A stretch of DNA of 6,192 nucleotides. It comes from Streptosporangiaceae bacterium (GTDB lineage Bacteria; Actinomycetota; Actinomycetes; Streptosporangiales; Streptosporangiaceae). The notes below the pieces were generated by a model. That model was not told the DNA's origin. It searched no databases and saw nothing but the letters and a program-made list of their open reading frames with translations. How positions within the stretch are numbered: the stretch's first letter is position 1; each line of letters opens with the position of its first letter. Shown piece by piece: positions 1 to 5,611 of this stretch. The stretch spans positions 1 through 6,192 of the forward strand of contig JASIBM010000391.1 of assembly GCA_030045175.1 (NCBI GenBank), read 5' to 3'. The position numbers were made by a program, and so were the translations under genes.

Positions 1-11
1 ATGCCTAGACC

Positions 12-31
12 GCCAGCGCGGGCTAGCTGGC
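12..31 (-). terminator. Weak stem-loop at the end of the HhH-GPD gene
   Basis: GCCAGC (12-17) pairs perfectly with GCTGGC (26-31) around an 8-base loop that contains the stop codon of the minus-strand gene (23-25). There is no T-tract. Stems of this size arise often by chance in GC-rich DNA, so this is only a possible terminator. Bases 1-11 beyond it show nothing recognisable. Confidence 0.25.
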
Positions 32-598
32 CGCCGCCGCCCGTGCGCTTTTCATCTGCTTCTTGTACGACCGCACGGCGAGCAGGGAGTCCTCGTCGGT
101 GATGTCGGCGACCGAGTAGCGCGAGCCTTCCTCGCCGAAGTGCCCAGCGGCCTCCCGCCAGCCGGCCGGGCGCACCCCGAGCTGCTTGCCGATCAGCGCG
201 ATCGTGATCTGCGCCTTGTACTCGCCAAAGCCGGGCAGCTCGGCCAGGCGCGCCTTGAGGTCGGCGCCGTCGGCCGCGCCTGCCCACAGCGCGCCCGCGT
301 CGCCGTCGTAGCGGTCGGCGACGATCCTGGCCAGTTCCTGCGCCCGGGTGGCCATCGCACGCGGGAACCTGTGCAACGCGGGCCGCTCGGCGAAGATGCC
401 TGCGAGCGCGTCGGGGTCGAACTCGGCGATCTCCTGCGCGGTCGGCTCATGGCCGAGCCGCAGCGTGAGCTGGTAAGGCGAGCTGAACGCCTTCTCGAAC
501 GGAACCTGCTGGTCGAGCATCATCGCGAGCAGCAGCGCGAACGCGTCGCGTGACAGCAACTCGTTAGCCTGCGGCTCGATCGGCAGTGACAGCGTCAT
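23..598 (-). CDS. HhH-GPD-family base-excision-repair-like protein
   Basis: This encodes 191 residues resembling the short HhH-GPD proteins common in Actinobacteria, related to DNA glycosylases of base excision repair. Seen: an N-terminal helix with M-L-D-Q-Q-V-P-F (about residues 27-34), typical of this small family, and a helix-hairpin-helix L-P-G-F-G-E-Y-K-A (121-129), the turn that grips the DNA backbone. The stretch after the hairpin, where classical glycosylases carry a V-D-T motif with the catalytic Asp, reads G-V-R-P-A-G-W and has no Asp. There is also no C-terminal four-Cys iron-sulfur motif. The substrate and even glycosylase activity are therefore unproven. A GTG at 610 is in frame, but ATG 598 is preferred because GGAGG lies 5 bases before it. 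The gene is divergent from the small membrane protein gene. Family confidence is good; function is inferred. Confidence 0.85.
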   Translation of the reverse strand: MTLSLPIEPQANELLSRDAFALLLAMMLDQQVPFEKAFSSPYQLTLRLGHEPTAQEIAEFDPDALAGIFAERPALHRFPRAMATRAQELARIVADRYDGDAGALWAGAADGADLKARLAELPGFGEYKAQITIALIGKQLGVRPAGWREAAGHFGEEGSRYSVADITDEDSLLAVRSYKKQMKSARAAAAS

Positions 599-603
599 CG
601 GGG

Positions 604-608
604 CCTCC
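604..608 (-). promoter_or_regulatory. Ribosome binding site deciding the HhH-GPD start
   Basis: GGAGG on the minus strand lies 5 bases before ATG 598. It overlaps the second codon of the alternative GTG start at 610, which makes the longer form unlikely. Confidence 0.65.
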
Positions 609-691
609 ACGGGGGATGTCTTGCTCCATCATCTCGCAGTCGGGAGCGGTTAAAGCCCGTCAGCGGGGAGCTACCGTAGAGATGACAGATA

Positions 692-713
692 TGGTCTAGG
701 TCTAGATAGCTAG
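692..713. repeat. CTAG-rich direct repeat, possible operator
   Basis: GGTCTA occurs twice in tandem (693-704), and three CTAG tetramers fall within 18 bases (696-699, 702-705, 710-713). The left part, TGGTCTAG (692-699), matches one half of the known DasR-type (GntR/HutC) operator TGGTCTAGACCA. The right half does not match, so binding by such a regulator is speculative. It lies in the divergent gap between the HhH-GPD gene and the small membrane protein gene and could serve either. Confidence 0.3.
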
Positions 714-722
714 GCACGCCAC

Positions 723-756
723 AGCGGGATGCAGCGATCCCGGCTGGAAGACAGCC
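723..756 (+). other. Potentially structured leader of the small membrane protein gene
   Basis: Two adjacent stems are visible. CGGGAT (725-730) pairs with ATCCCG (737-742), extendable by AGC/GCT across a bulged G. GGCTG (742-746) pairs with CAGCC (752-756) around the loop GAAGA. They share or abut bases 742-746, so the extended first stem and the second stem exclude each other. I do not recognise a known riboswitch class. It could be an unassigned leader RNA or chance pairing. Confidence 0.3.
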
Positions 757-807
757 AAGGCGGGCCGAAGGGGCAAGGCTCAGACGAGCAGAAAAGGGAG
801 TCCGGTC

Positions 808-1005
808 ATGTCGCGTAGTTGGCTGACGTTCGCCGCCGGGTTCGTGGTCGCGATCATCCTGATCGCCGTGGGCATCCCGTGGTGGATCCCGGTGCTCCTG
901 GTCCTCGCCGCGATTTCGGTGCCCGTCGTCGGCTGGATGATGCTCGACCCCAGCCAGCGCCGCAGGATCCGCCGCATGCGGGATCGGGGTCAGCTTGGTC
1001 GCTAG
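808..1005 (+). CDS. Small two-helix membrane protein, function unknown
   Basis: This encodes 65 residues. A hydrophobic stretch at about residues 8-23 and a second at about 25-46 are separated by a short G-I-P-W-W turn, giving a hairpin of two membrane helices. The tail, from about residue 50, is strongly basic (R-R-R-I-R-R-M-R-D-R), so by the positive-inside rule both ends should face the cytoplasm. AGGGAG (795-800) sits 7 bases before ATG 808, which supports real translation. The hydrophobic/basic organisation is not expected from a random GC-rich frame. I do not recognise a family. It is the only gene in its transcription unit visible here and converges on the synthase gene. An opposing frame over the same bases is judged a shadow because it lacks a ribosome site. 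Confidence 0.75.
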   Translation: MSRSWLTFAAGFVVAIILIAVGIPWWIPVLLVLAAISVPVVGWMMLDPSQRRRIRRMRDRGQLGR

Positions 1006-1015
1006 CCTTCCCGCC

Positions 1016-1062
1016 GGCCGGCTCGGCCAGGCCAGGCCAAGGCCGCGTCAGCCGAGCTGGCC
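1016..1062. terminator. Long stem-loop between convergent genes
   Basis: Bases 1016-1027 pair with 1051-1062 as a 12-bp stem with one G-U pair, around a 23-base loop that itself holds repeated GGCC blocks able to pair (1030-1033 with 1041-1044). It starts 11 bases after the stop of the small membrane protein gene and includes the stop of the minus-strand synthase (1048-1050). Position and symmetry suggest a bidirectional terminator. There is no T-run, as is common for actinomycete terminators. Confidence 0.6.
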
Positions 1063-2274
1063 AGGGAAGAGCAGCGACAACTCGCCAGGGTAGGCCGCGA
1101 TGAGGGCTAGCTCGTCGTTAGTGAGCGGCTTTCCCGTCGCCGACGCGCAGAGCTGCACTAGCTGGAAGACGAGGTCTTCGTGCTCGCCCGGGTCGATGCC
1201 GAGGCTGTCCATGACGTGCCTGAATCCCGCCATGCCGCCATACTCGCCGGTGAGCACGACTCGGCCGCGCCGCGCGTGCCAGTCCTGCGGGAACGGCCCC
1301 AGGGTGTCATCGTCGTACAGCTCGTAGTTGTACCGGTCCTTCAGCGCCCCGTCGGCGTGGATGCCGGACTCGTGGGCGAAGGCATTGCGCCCGGTGCCCG
1401 GCTGGTTGTTCGGCAGTGGCTGATCGAAGGCATAGCTGGCCCAGAGGGCGAACCTGCGCGCCCAGGACAGGTCAAGCTCGTCGCCGAACTGGACCTGGTC
1501 CGCGACGCCGAATCCGTGCTTGAACGCGAGCACGCACGACAGCAGGTCGGCGTTGCCCGAGCGCTCACCGATCCCGTTGACGCACGTGTTGACCCAGGCA
1601 TCCTGGCCGGCGTCGAGATCGCCGAGCGCTCCTGAGACCGAGTTCGCGACGGCCATCCCCAGGTCGTTGTGGCAGTGCGTCTCGATCGGCATCACCGTCG
1701 CCGCCGCTAGCTTGGCGAACCGCTCCCTGATCCGCTCGGGGGTGTCGCCACCGATCGTGTCGCAGTACCTGATCCGGTGCGCGCCCGCCTCCCTCGCGGC
1801 CAGCGCGAATTCGAGCAGGAACGCGTCATCGGTGCGGGAGCCGTCCTCGGCGTTCACGCCGATCGTCTGCGCGCCGCCGGCCTTGGCGGCGGCGACGGCC
1901 GCCGTCATCTCCGCGATGATCGCGCCGCGGTCGAGCTTGCCACGGAACTTATGCCCGATCATCTGATCCGAGGTGGAGATGGAAAGGTTGTAGTGGCTCA
2001 GGCCGAGCGGGATAGCGCGCTCGACGTCCGGCGCCAGTGCCCGGCACCACCCAGACAGGCGCAAGTCGCCGAAGGCGCCGGCCTGCGCGAGCGCGACGTT
2101 GGCGCGGACGTAGGGCATCTCGTGGAACAGGAAAGGGAACCCGATCTCTGACTGGGCCACCCCTAGCTTCGCCAGGTAGAAGTTGACCATCGTCTTGCCG
2201 AACTTGGACAGTCCGGTGCGCGCCGTTTGCACGCCATCGCGGTTGGTGACGTCCAGGAAGTGAACCTTTGGCAT
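1048..2274 (-). CDS. DRE-TIM metallolyase: Re-citrate synthase or homocitrate synthase-like
   Basis: This encodes 408 residues of the 2-isopropylmalate/homocitrate synthase superfamily, which condenses acetyl-CoA with a 2-oxo acid on a divalent metal in a TIM barrel. Seen: D-V-T-N-R-D-G-V-Q-T (8-17) with the substrate Arg12 and metal Asp13; a Q-S-E-I-G-F-P segment; metal ligands in T-H-C-H-N-D (His200 and His202); N-G-I-G-E-R-S-G-N (233-241); and H-E-S-G-I-H-A-D-G (301-309). There is no C-terminal LeuA regulatory domain, so leucine biosynthesis is unlikely. The N-R-D-G-V-Q-T form, the S-T-S-D-Q-M-I segment and the R-Y-C-D-T motif resemble, from memory, the Re-citrate synthase branch (oxaloacetate + acetyl-CoA to citrate) known from Clostridium kluyveri. 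Alternatives are homocitrate synthase, or a phosphinomethylmalate or phosphonomethylmalate synthase. Start at ATG 2274, chosen for AGGGAGG 6 bases upstream. Superfamily is near certain; substrate is not. Confidence 0.9.
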   Translation of the reverse strand: MPKVHFLDVTNRDGVQTARTGLSKFGKTMVNFYLAKLGVAQSEIGFPFLFHEMPYVRANVALAQAGAFGDLRLSGWCRALAPDVERAIPLGLSHYNLSISTSDQMIGHKFRGKLDRGAIIAEMTAAVAAAKAGGAQTIGVNAEDGSRTDDAFLLEFALAAREAGAHRIRYCDTIGGDTPERIRERFAKLAAATVMPIETHCHNDLGMAVANSVSGALGDLDAGQDAWVNTCVNGIGERSGNADLLSCVLAFKHGFGVADQVQFGDELDLSWARRFALWASYAFDQPLPNNQPGTGRNAFAHESGIHADGALKDRYNYELYDDDTLGPFPQDWHARRGRVVLTGEYGGMAGFRHVMDSLGIDPGEHEDLVFQLVQLCASATGKPLTNDELALIAAYPGELSLLFPGQLG

Positions 2275-2280
2275 GGCCGG

Positions 2281-2287
2281 CCTCCCT
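2281..2287 (-). promoter_or_regulatory. Ribosome binding site deciding the synthase start
   Basis: AGGGAGG on the minus strand lies 6 bases before ATG 2274. It rules against the upstream in-frame ATGs near 2310-2313, which have no such site and would add 13 unconserved residues. Confidence 0.75.
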
Positions 2288-2327
2288 GCTCTTGAGCCAC
2301 GCTCGATCATCAATAGTGTATCGTGCT

Positions 2328-2339
2328 GTCAATGTTGAC
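2328..2339. promoter_or_regulatory. Palindromic operator candidate in the divergent control region
   Basis: GTCAA-TG-TTGAC is a perfect 5+2+5 inverted repeat in an unusually AT-rich patch for this window. It directly abuts a TATAAT (2340-2345) facing the citrate synthase gene. On the minus strand it overlaps TTGACA (2332-2327), facing the synthase gene. A wider pair, ATAGT (2313-2317) and ACTAT (2338-2342), flanks it. A protein bound here could block both promoters. The obvious candidate is the HTH domain of the neighbouring citrate synthase (inference). Confidence 0.45.
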
Positions 2340-2345
2340 TATAAT
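2340..2345 (+). promoter_or_regulatory. Candidate -10 box for the citrate synthase operon
   Basis: TATAAT matches the vegetative -10 consensus exactly, rare in DNA this GC-rich. No convincing -35 lies 16-18 bases upstream (only TGTATC-like sequence), so a regulator or another sigma factor may be involved. Transcription would start near 2351-2353, leaving an untranslated leader of only about 12 bases before GTG 2364. Confidence 0.4.
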
Positions 2346-2351
2346 CAAGTT

Positions 2352-2360
2352 GAGGCGAGG
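2352..2360 (+). promoter_or_regulatory. Ribosome binding site deciding the citrate synthase start
   Basis: GAGGCGAGG lies just before GTG 2364; its two GAGG cores are 8 and 3 bases from the start codon. The other in-frame GTG at 2316 has no such site and would put coding sequence across the palindrome. Confidence 0.55.
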
Positions 2361-2363
2361 TCA

Positions 2364-3641
2364 GTGACCGATTGGATCAGCGCGGCCGAGGCGGCCAGGC
2401 GCTTGCGCATCAAGCAGGCCAGCTTGTACTCCTACGTGAGCCGGGGCGTGCTGCGCAGCCGCAAGAACGACGCCGGCCGGGGGAGCCTGTTCAGCGCGAG
2501 CGAGGTCGATGAGCTAGCCAGGCGCGGCCGCCCGCGAGCGACGCCGCGCGCGGGCGACCTGGTGATCGAGACCGGGCTGACGGAGATCGTCGATGATCAC
2601 CTGCGGTACCGCGGGCTGGACGCGATCGATCTGGCGACGAGATCGACCCTGGAGGACGTCGCCGGGCTGCTGTGGACCGGGTCGCTGAGCGCGCCGGGCT
2701 CGGGGCCGGCCTGGCGGGTCACGGCGGAGGCCTATGCCATCGGCTCCGCGGCTGAGGCGGCTCTGCCGCGGGGAACATTTCCGCTTGAGCGGCTCCAGGT
2801 GATCGTGCCCGCGCTGGCAGCCGCCGATCCGCTGCGGCTGCACCTGGACCGGCCCGCCGTGATCACCACGGCCCGGTGCCTCGTGGCCGGCATGGTGGAC
2901 TGCCTGCCTGATGCCGATCATGACGGGGTAACGCCGCGTTCCGGCGCCGGTCACGGCTGGGCCGACGGCGCAGGCGCACCTGACACCATCGCCGCCCGGC
3001 TGATGCGCAAGCTCTGCCCGGACGGCATGGCGCCCGCGCTGGCCGACGTGCTGCGCGCGGCCCTGGTGCTGCTGGCCGATCACGAACTCGCCGCGTCGAC
3101 GTTCGCGGCCCGGGTCGCTGCCTCGATGCGAGCGGACCCTTACGCCGTGGTCGCGACCGGGCTCGGCGCGGTGGGCGGATCGCTGCACGGCGGTGCCTCG
3201 CTCGGCGCCGAGGTGATGCTCAGGTCGGCCGACCGGTCGGCCGACGCGGCGAGGGTGGTCGGCGACCTGCTCAGGCGCGGTGAGCGGATCCCCGGCTTCG
3301 GTCACTTCGTGTACCGGACCAGCGACCCGCGATCCGTTCTTATCCTGGATCTTCTCGCTCGGGCGGCACCGGAGTCGAAGCACCTCGCCGTCGCGCAGGC
3401 GGTGGTCGAAGAGGCGCGAAGCCGGTCGCTGCCCGCGCCCAACATCGACTTCGCGCTCGCGGCGCTGGCTTGCGTCGCGGACATGATCCCGGGCGCGAGC
3501 GAGGCGATGTTCGCGGTCGCGCGCGCGGTCGGATGGGTCGCCCACGCGCTCGAGGAGTACGAGCGAGGTGCACCGATACGGCCGCGCGGCATCTACACTG
3601 GGCCGACGGCTGCGGAGGAGGGGAGCCTTGCTCGAGATTGA
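2364..3641 (+). CDS. Citrate synthase family protein with N-terminal helix-turn-helix
   Basis: This encodes 425 residues. Residues 4 to about 57 form a MerR/excisionase-like HTH (W-I-S-A-A-E-A-A-R-R-L, then S-L-Y-S-Y-V-S-R-G-V-L and a wing ending S-E-V-D-E-L), a DNA-binding module. From about residue 68 onward is a Si-type citrate synthase, beginning with the L-R-Y-R-G strand. All three catalytic residues are present: His275 in L-H-G-G-A, His314 in P-G-F-G-H and Asp362 in P-N-I-D-F. Activity (oxaloacetate or another 2-oxo acid + acyl-CoA) is therefore plausible; 2-methylcitrate synthase is an alternative. HTH-fused citrate synthases are a known annotated class, but their regulatory role is little defined. 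GTG 2364 is chosen for its upstream GAGGCGAGG. The gene is divergent from the DRE-TIM synthase and overlaps the next gene by 14 bases. Confidence 0.92.
   Translation: MTDWISAAEAARRLRIKQASLYSYVSRGVLRSRKNDAGRGSLFSASEVDELARRGRPRATPRAGDLVIETGLTEIVDDHLRYRGLDAIDLATRSTLEDVAGLLWTGSLSAPGSGPAWRVTAEAYAIGSAAEAALPRGTFPLERLQVIVPALAAADPLRLHLDRPAVITTARCLVAGMVDCLPDADHDGVTPRSGAGHGWADGAGAPDTIAARLMRKLCPDGMAPALADVLRAALVLLADHELAASTFAARVAASMRADPYAVVATGLGAVGGSLHGGASLGAEVMLRSADRSADAARVVGDLLRRGERIPGFGHFVYRTSDPRSVLILDLLARAAPESKHLAVAQAVVEEARSRSLPAPNIDFALAALACVADMIPGASEAMFAVARAVGWVAHALEEYERGAPIRPRGIYTGPTAAEEGSLARD
3614..3620 (+). promoter_or_regulatory. Ribosome binding site for a TTG start inside the upstream gene
   Basis: GGAGGAG lies 7 bases before TTG 3628, within the last codons of the citrate synthase gene. 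It supports the TTG start and translational coupling of the two genes. The in-frame GTG at 3643 has no comparable site. Confidence 0.65.
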
Positions 3642-4995
3642 CGTGATCGACACGCCCTCGCTCGGCGACAGGGGGTACCTGGCGACGGACGGCGCGGTCG
3701 CGCTCGTGATCGATCCGCAGCGAGACTTCGACCGCGTGCTTGAGCTCGCGGCAGCCCGCGGAGTCCGGGTCACGCACGTGTTCGAGACCCACATACACAA
3801 CGACTACGTCACCGGCGGGCTGGCCCTGGCGCGGGCGGTGGGCGCCGCCTACCACGTGAACGCGGCCGATCAGGTGTCCTTCGACCGGACGCCGGTCATC
3901 GACGGCGACGAGGTCGGGGTGGGCGAGATCACCGTCCGGGTGCTCGCCACGCCCGGCCACACGTTTACCCACCTGTCCTACGCGATCGAGCACGAGGGCC
4001 ACGTTCGCGCGGTGTTCACCGGTGGCTCGCTGCTGTGCGGCTCTACCGGCCGCACCGACCTGCTCGGCCCAGGGCACAGCGTGGAGCTGACCAGGGCGCA
4101 GCGGCGCTCGGCGCGCCGGCTGGCCGCCGAGTTGCCCGCCCAGACCACGCTGTACCCGACGCACGGCTTCGGCAGCTTCTGCTCGGCGACCCCGGCGACG
4201 GGGGCCACGTCCACGATCGCCGCCGAGATGATCGCGAACCCCGCGCTGACGCTCGCCGAGGACGAGTTCGTGACGGCGACGCTCGCCGGGCTTGACGCCT
4301 ACCCCGCCTACTACGCGCACATGGCGCCGGCCAACATTGCCGGCCCGCTCGCGCCCGACCTCGCGCCGCCGCGGCAGGCGAGCAGCGGTGAGCTGCGGCG
4401 CCGGATTGACGCCGGGGAGTGGGTCGTCGACCTGCGCTCCAGGGTGGCGTTCGCGGCCGGGCACCTGCGCGGCGCGCGTCATTTCGAGCTCGGCGACAAC
4501 CTCACCACCTACCTCGGCTGGCTGATCCCATGGGGGACGCCGCTGACCCTGATCGGTACCAGTGCCGCCGATATCGCCGCTGCTCAGCGCGACCTGGTGC
4601 GGATCGGGATCGACCGGCTGCAGTCGGCGGCGACCGGCGAAGTCACGGCCCTGGCTGGCGGTGAGTCGCTGGCGAGCTATCCGGTGGCTCGCTTTGGCGA
4701 GTACGAGCGGGCCCGCCAGCGGGGCCAGGTCGTGCTGCTCGACGTCCGTAGGGATGCCGAGTGGCGGGCCGCCCGGATCCAGGGCGCGCTGCATGTCCCG
4801 CTGCACGAGCTCGCCGGCCGGATCGCCGAGCTGCCCGCCGGCCAGATCTGGGTGCACTGCCAGGCTGGCTACCGTGCGTCGATCGCGGCGTCGCTGCTTG
4901 ACGCCGCCGGGCGCAGCGTGGTGCTCATCGATGACGACTTCGACGTCGCGCAGCGAACCGGGCTCGCGAGCAATGGCGTGCTGCCTGCTGGCTGA
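3628..4995 (+). CDS. MBL-fold / double rhodanese protein, persulfide dioxygenase-like
   Basis: This encodes 455 residues, the usual length for metallo-beta-lactamase proteins fused to two rhodanese domains. The MBL domain (about 1-240) resembles ETHE1/CstB persulfide dioxygenases of sulfide and thiol-persulfide oxidation. Seen: T-H-I-H-N-D-Y (54-60, His55, His57, Asp59), H111 in T-P-G-H and H179 in P-T-H-G-F. Two expected residues differ: the His after Asp59 is Tyr60, and the metal Asp of the F-T-G-D motif is Gly133. I recall both variants in actinobacterial relatives, so they may mark a subfamily rather than decay. Rhodanese 1 (about 252-340) has L-T-L-I-G-T-S where the active Cys should be and is presumably inactive. 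Rhodanese 2 (about 357-449) has active-site Cys411 in H-C-Q-A-G-Y-R-A. The product is cytoplasmic, with no signal peptide, and is cotranscribed with the citrate synthase. The fold is sure, the exact reaction inferred. Confidence 0.9.
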   Translation: MLEIDVIDTPSLGDRGYLATDGAVALVIDPQRDFDRVLELAAARGVRVTHVFETHIHNDYVTGGLALARAVGAAYHVNAADQVSFDRTPVIDGDEVGVGEITVRVLATPGHTFTHLSYAIEHEGHVRAVFTGGSLLCGSTGRTDLLGPGHSVELTRAQRRSARRLAAELPAQTTLYPTHGFGSFCSATPATGATSTIAAEMIANPALTLAEDEFVTATLAGLDAYPAYYAHMAPANIAGPLAPDLAPPRQASSGELRRRIDAGEWVVDLRSRVAFAAGHLRGARHFELGDNLTTYLGWLIPWGTPLTLIGTSAADIAAAQRDLVRIGIDRLQSAATGEVTALAGGESLASYPVARFGEYERARQRGQVVLLDVRRDAEWRAARIQGALHVPLHELAGRIAELPAGQIWVHCQAGYRASIAASLLDAAGRSVVLIDDDFDVAQRTGLASNGVLPAG

Positions 4996-5001
4996 GCCGG
5001 C
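4987..5001 (+). terminator. Short hairpin at the MBL-rhodanese stop codon
   Basis: GCTGGC-TGA-GCCGGC forms a 6-bp stem (one G-U pair) whose 3-base loop is the stop codon itself. There is no T-tract. It may attenuate transcription into the VOC gene, or be chance in GC-rich DNA. The remaining gap to 5070 shows only a 7-base direct repeat GCCGAGC (5002-5008 and 5013-5019). Confidence 0.25.
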
Positions 5002-5081
5002 GCCGAGCTAGTGCCGAGCGGGAATCCAGGCAAGTGCGCCGGCATTGTCACTATCGACACACCGCAAGGCAGGAGAATCCG

Positions 5082-5582
5082 ATGGCAGTGCGCAGGCTCA
5101 ATCACGCTGTGCTGTACGTCCGCGACGTGGCCGAGGCGGTCGGGTTTTACCGCGACACGCTCGGCTTCGAGCTGCGGACCGAGATTCCTGGCCGGGCCGC
5201 GTTCTTGCGCGCGCCGGGATCAGCCAACGATCACGACCTCGGCCTGTTCGAGACACCAGGCGGCGTCGCGCCGTCCGGGCGTTATCTCGGCCTGTACCAC
5301 CTGGCGTGGGAGGTGGGCACGCTGGCCGAGCTAGCCGAGATCAGGTCCAGGCTAGAGGCCAGGGGCTCGCTGGTCGGGGCGAGCGACCACCGGGTCTCGA
5401 AGTCGTTGTATGCCAAGGATCCGAGCGGCATCGAGTTCGAGGTGATGTGGCGGGTGCCAGCGGATCAGTGGGAACGGGAGACCTCGTCCGGCCCCATGAT
5501 CGGCCCGCTCGACCTGGCGGCCGAGCTATCTAGGTGGGGCGACGACCTGGTGACCGGAGCCGCCGCCGGATCGGTCACCTGA
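5082..5582 (+). CDS. VOC-fold metalloenzyme (glyoxalase/extradiol dioxygenase type)
   Basis: This encodes 166 residues of the vicinal oxygen chelate superfamily, which includes glyoxalase I, extradiol dioxygenases and fosfomycin- or bleomycin-resistance proteins. Seen: the opening strand R-L-N-H-A-V-L-Y-V with candidate metal ligand His8; D-V-A-E-A-V-G-F-Y-R-D-T-L-G-F (15-29), the classic first helix; Y-H-L-A-W-E-V with His73; and D-P-S-G-I-E-F-E-V with Glu120. The His/His/Glu triad suits a divalent metal such as iron(II) and resembles one half of a catechol 2,3-dioxygenase. The substrate cannot be told. ATG 5082 follows AGGAG (5071-5075) by 6 bases. It lies 86 bases after the MBL-rhodanese gene on the same strand, so it may be read through from that operon or have its own promoter. 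A longer in-frame start at 5034 lacks a ribosome site. Confidence 0.9.
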   Translation: MAVRRLNHAVLYVRDVAEAVGFYRDTLGFELRTEIPGRAAFLRAPGSANDHDLGLFETPGGVAPSGRYLGLYHLAWEVGTLAELAEIRSRLEARGSLVGASDHRVSKSLYAKDPSGIEFEVMWRVPADQWERETSSGPMIGPLDLAAELSRWGDDLVTGAAAGSVT

Positions 5583-5592
5583 GCGGTGCTGA

Positions 5593-5611
5593 CCCTGGGG
5601 ACTACCCAGGG
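5593..5611. terminator. Convergent bidirectional stem-loop
   Basis: CCCTGGG (5593-5599) pairs perfectly with CCCAGGG (5605-5611) around the 5-base loop GACTA. It begins 10 bases after the VOC stop and contains the stop codon (5602-5604) of the opposing gene. The convergent position, 7-bp GC stem and short loop make it a good T-less terminator candidate for both genes. A smaller stem, CACC/GGTG (5576-5579 with 5585-5588), surrounds the VOC stop codon just upstream. Confidence 0.6.

Noticed and set aside
723..807. Possible known riboswitch (cobalamin, c-di-GMP or c-di-AMP type)
   Set aside because: The hallmark conserved blocks of these classes, as I remember them, are not present. Only simple stems can be supported.
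819..1103. Alternative plus-strand frame over the small membrane protein gene
   Set aside because: Arg/Pro/Gly-rich translation with no hydrophobic organisation. The frame starting at 808 has the ribosome site and membrane helices.
1180..2151. Plus-strand open frames inside the DRE-TIM synthase gene
   Set aside because: Compositional shadows of a minus-strand gene whose metal and substrate motifs are complete.
2514..3800. 428-codon minus-strand open frame across the citrate synthase gene
   Set aside because: Low-complexity Arg/Gly-rich translation, antisense to all three conserved catalytic motifs of the real gene, and no domain or start signal.
3340..4857. Very long open frame (505 codons) on the minus strand opposite the citrate synthase and MBL-rhodanese genes
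   Set aside because: Its product is Arg/Gly/Pro-rich without any recognisable domain, it has no convincing ribosome site, and the opposite strand carries two well-conserved enzymes. Long antisense frames are expected in GC-rich DNA.
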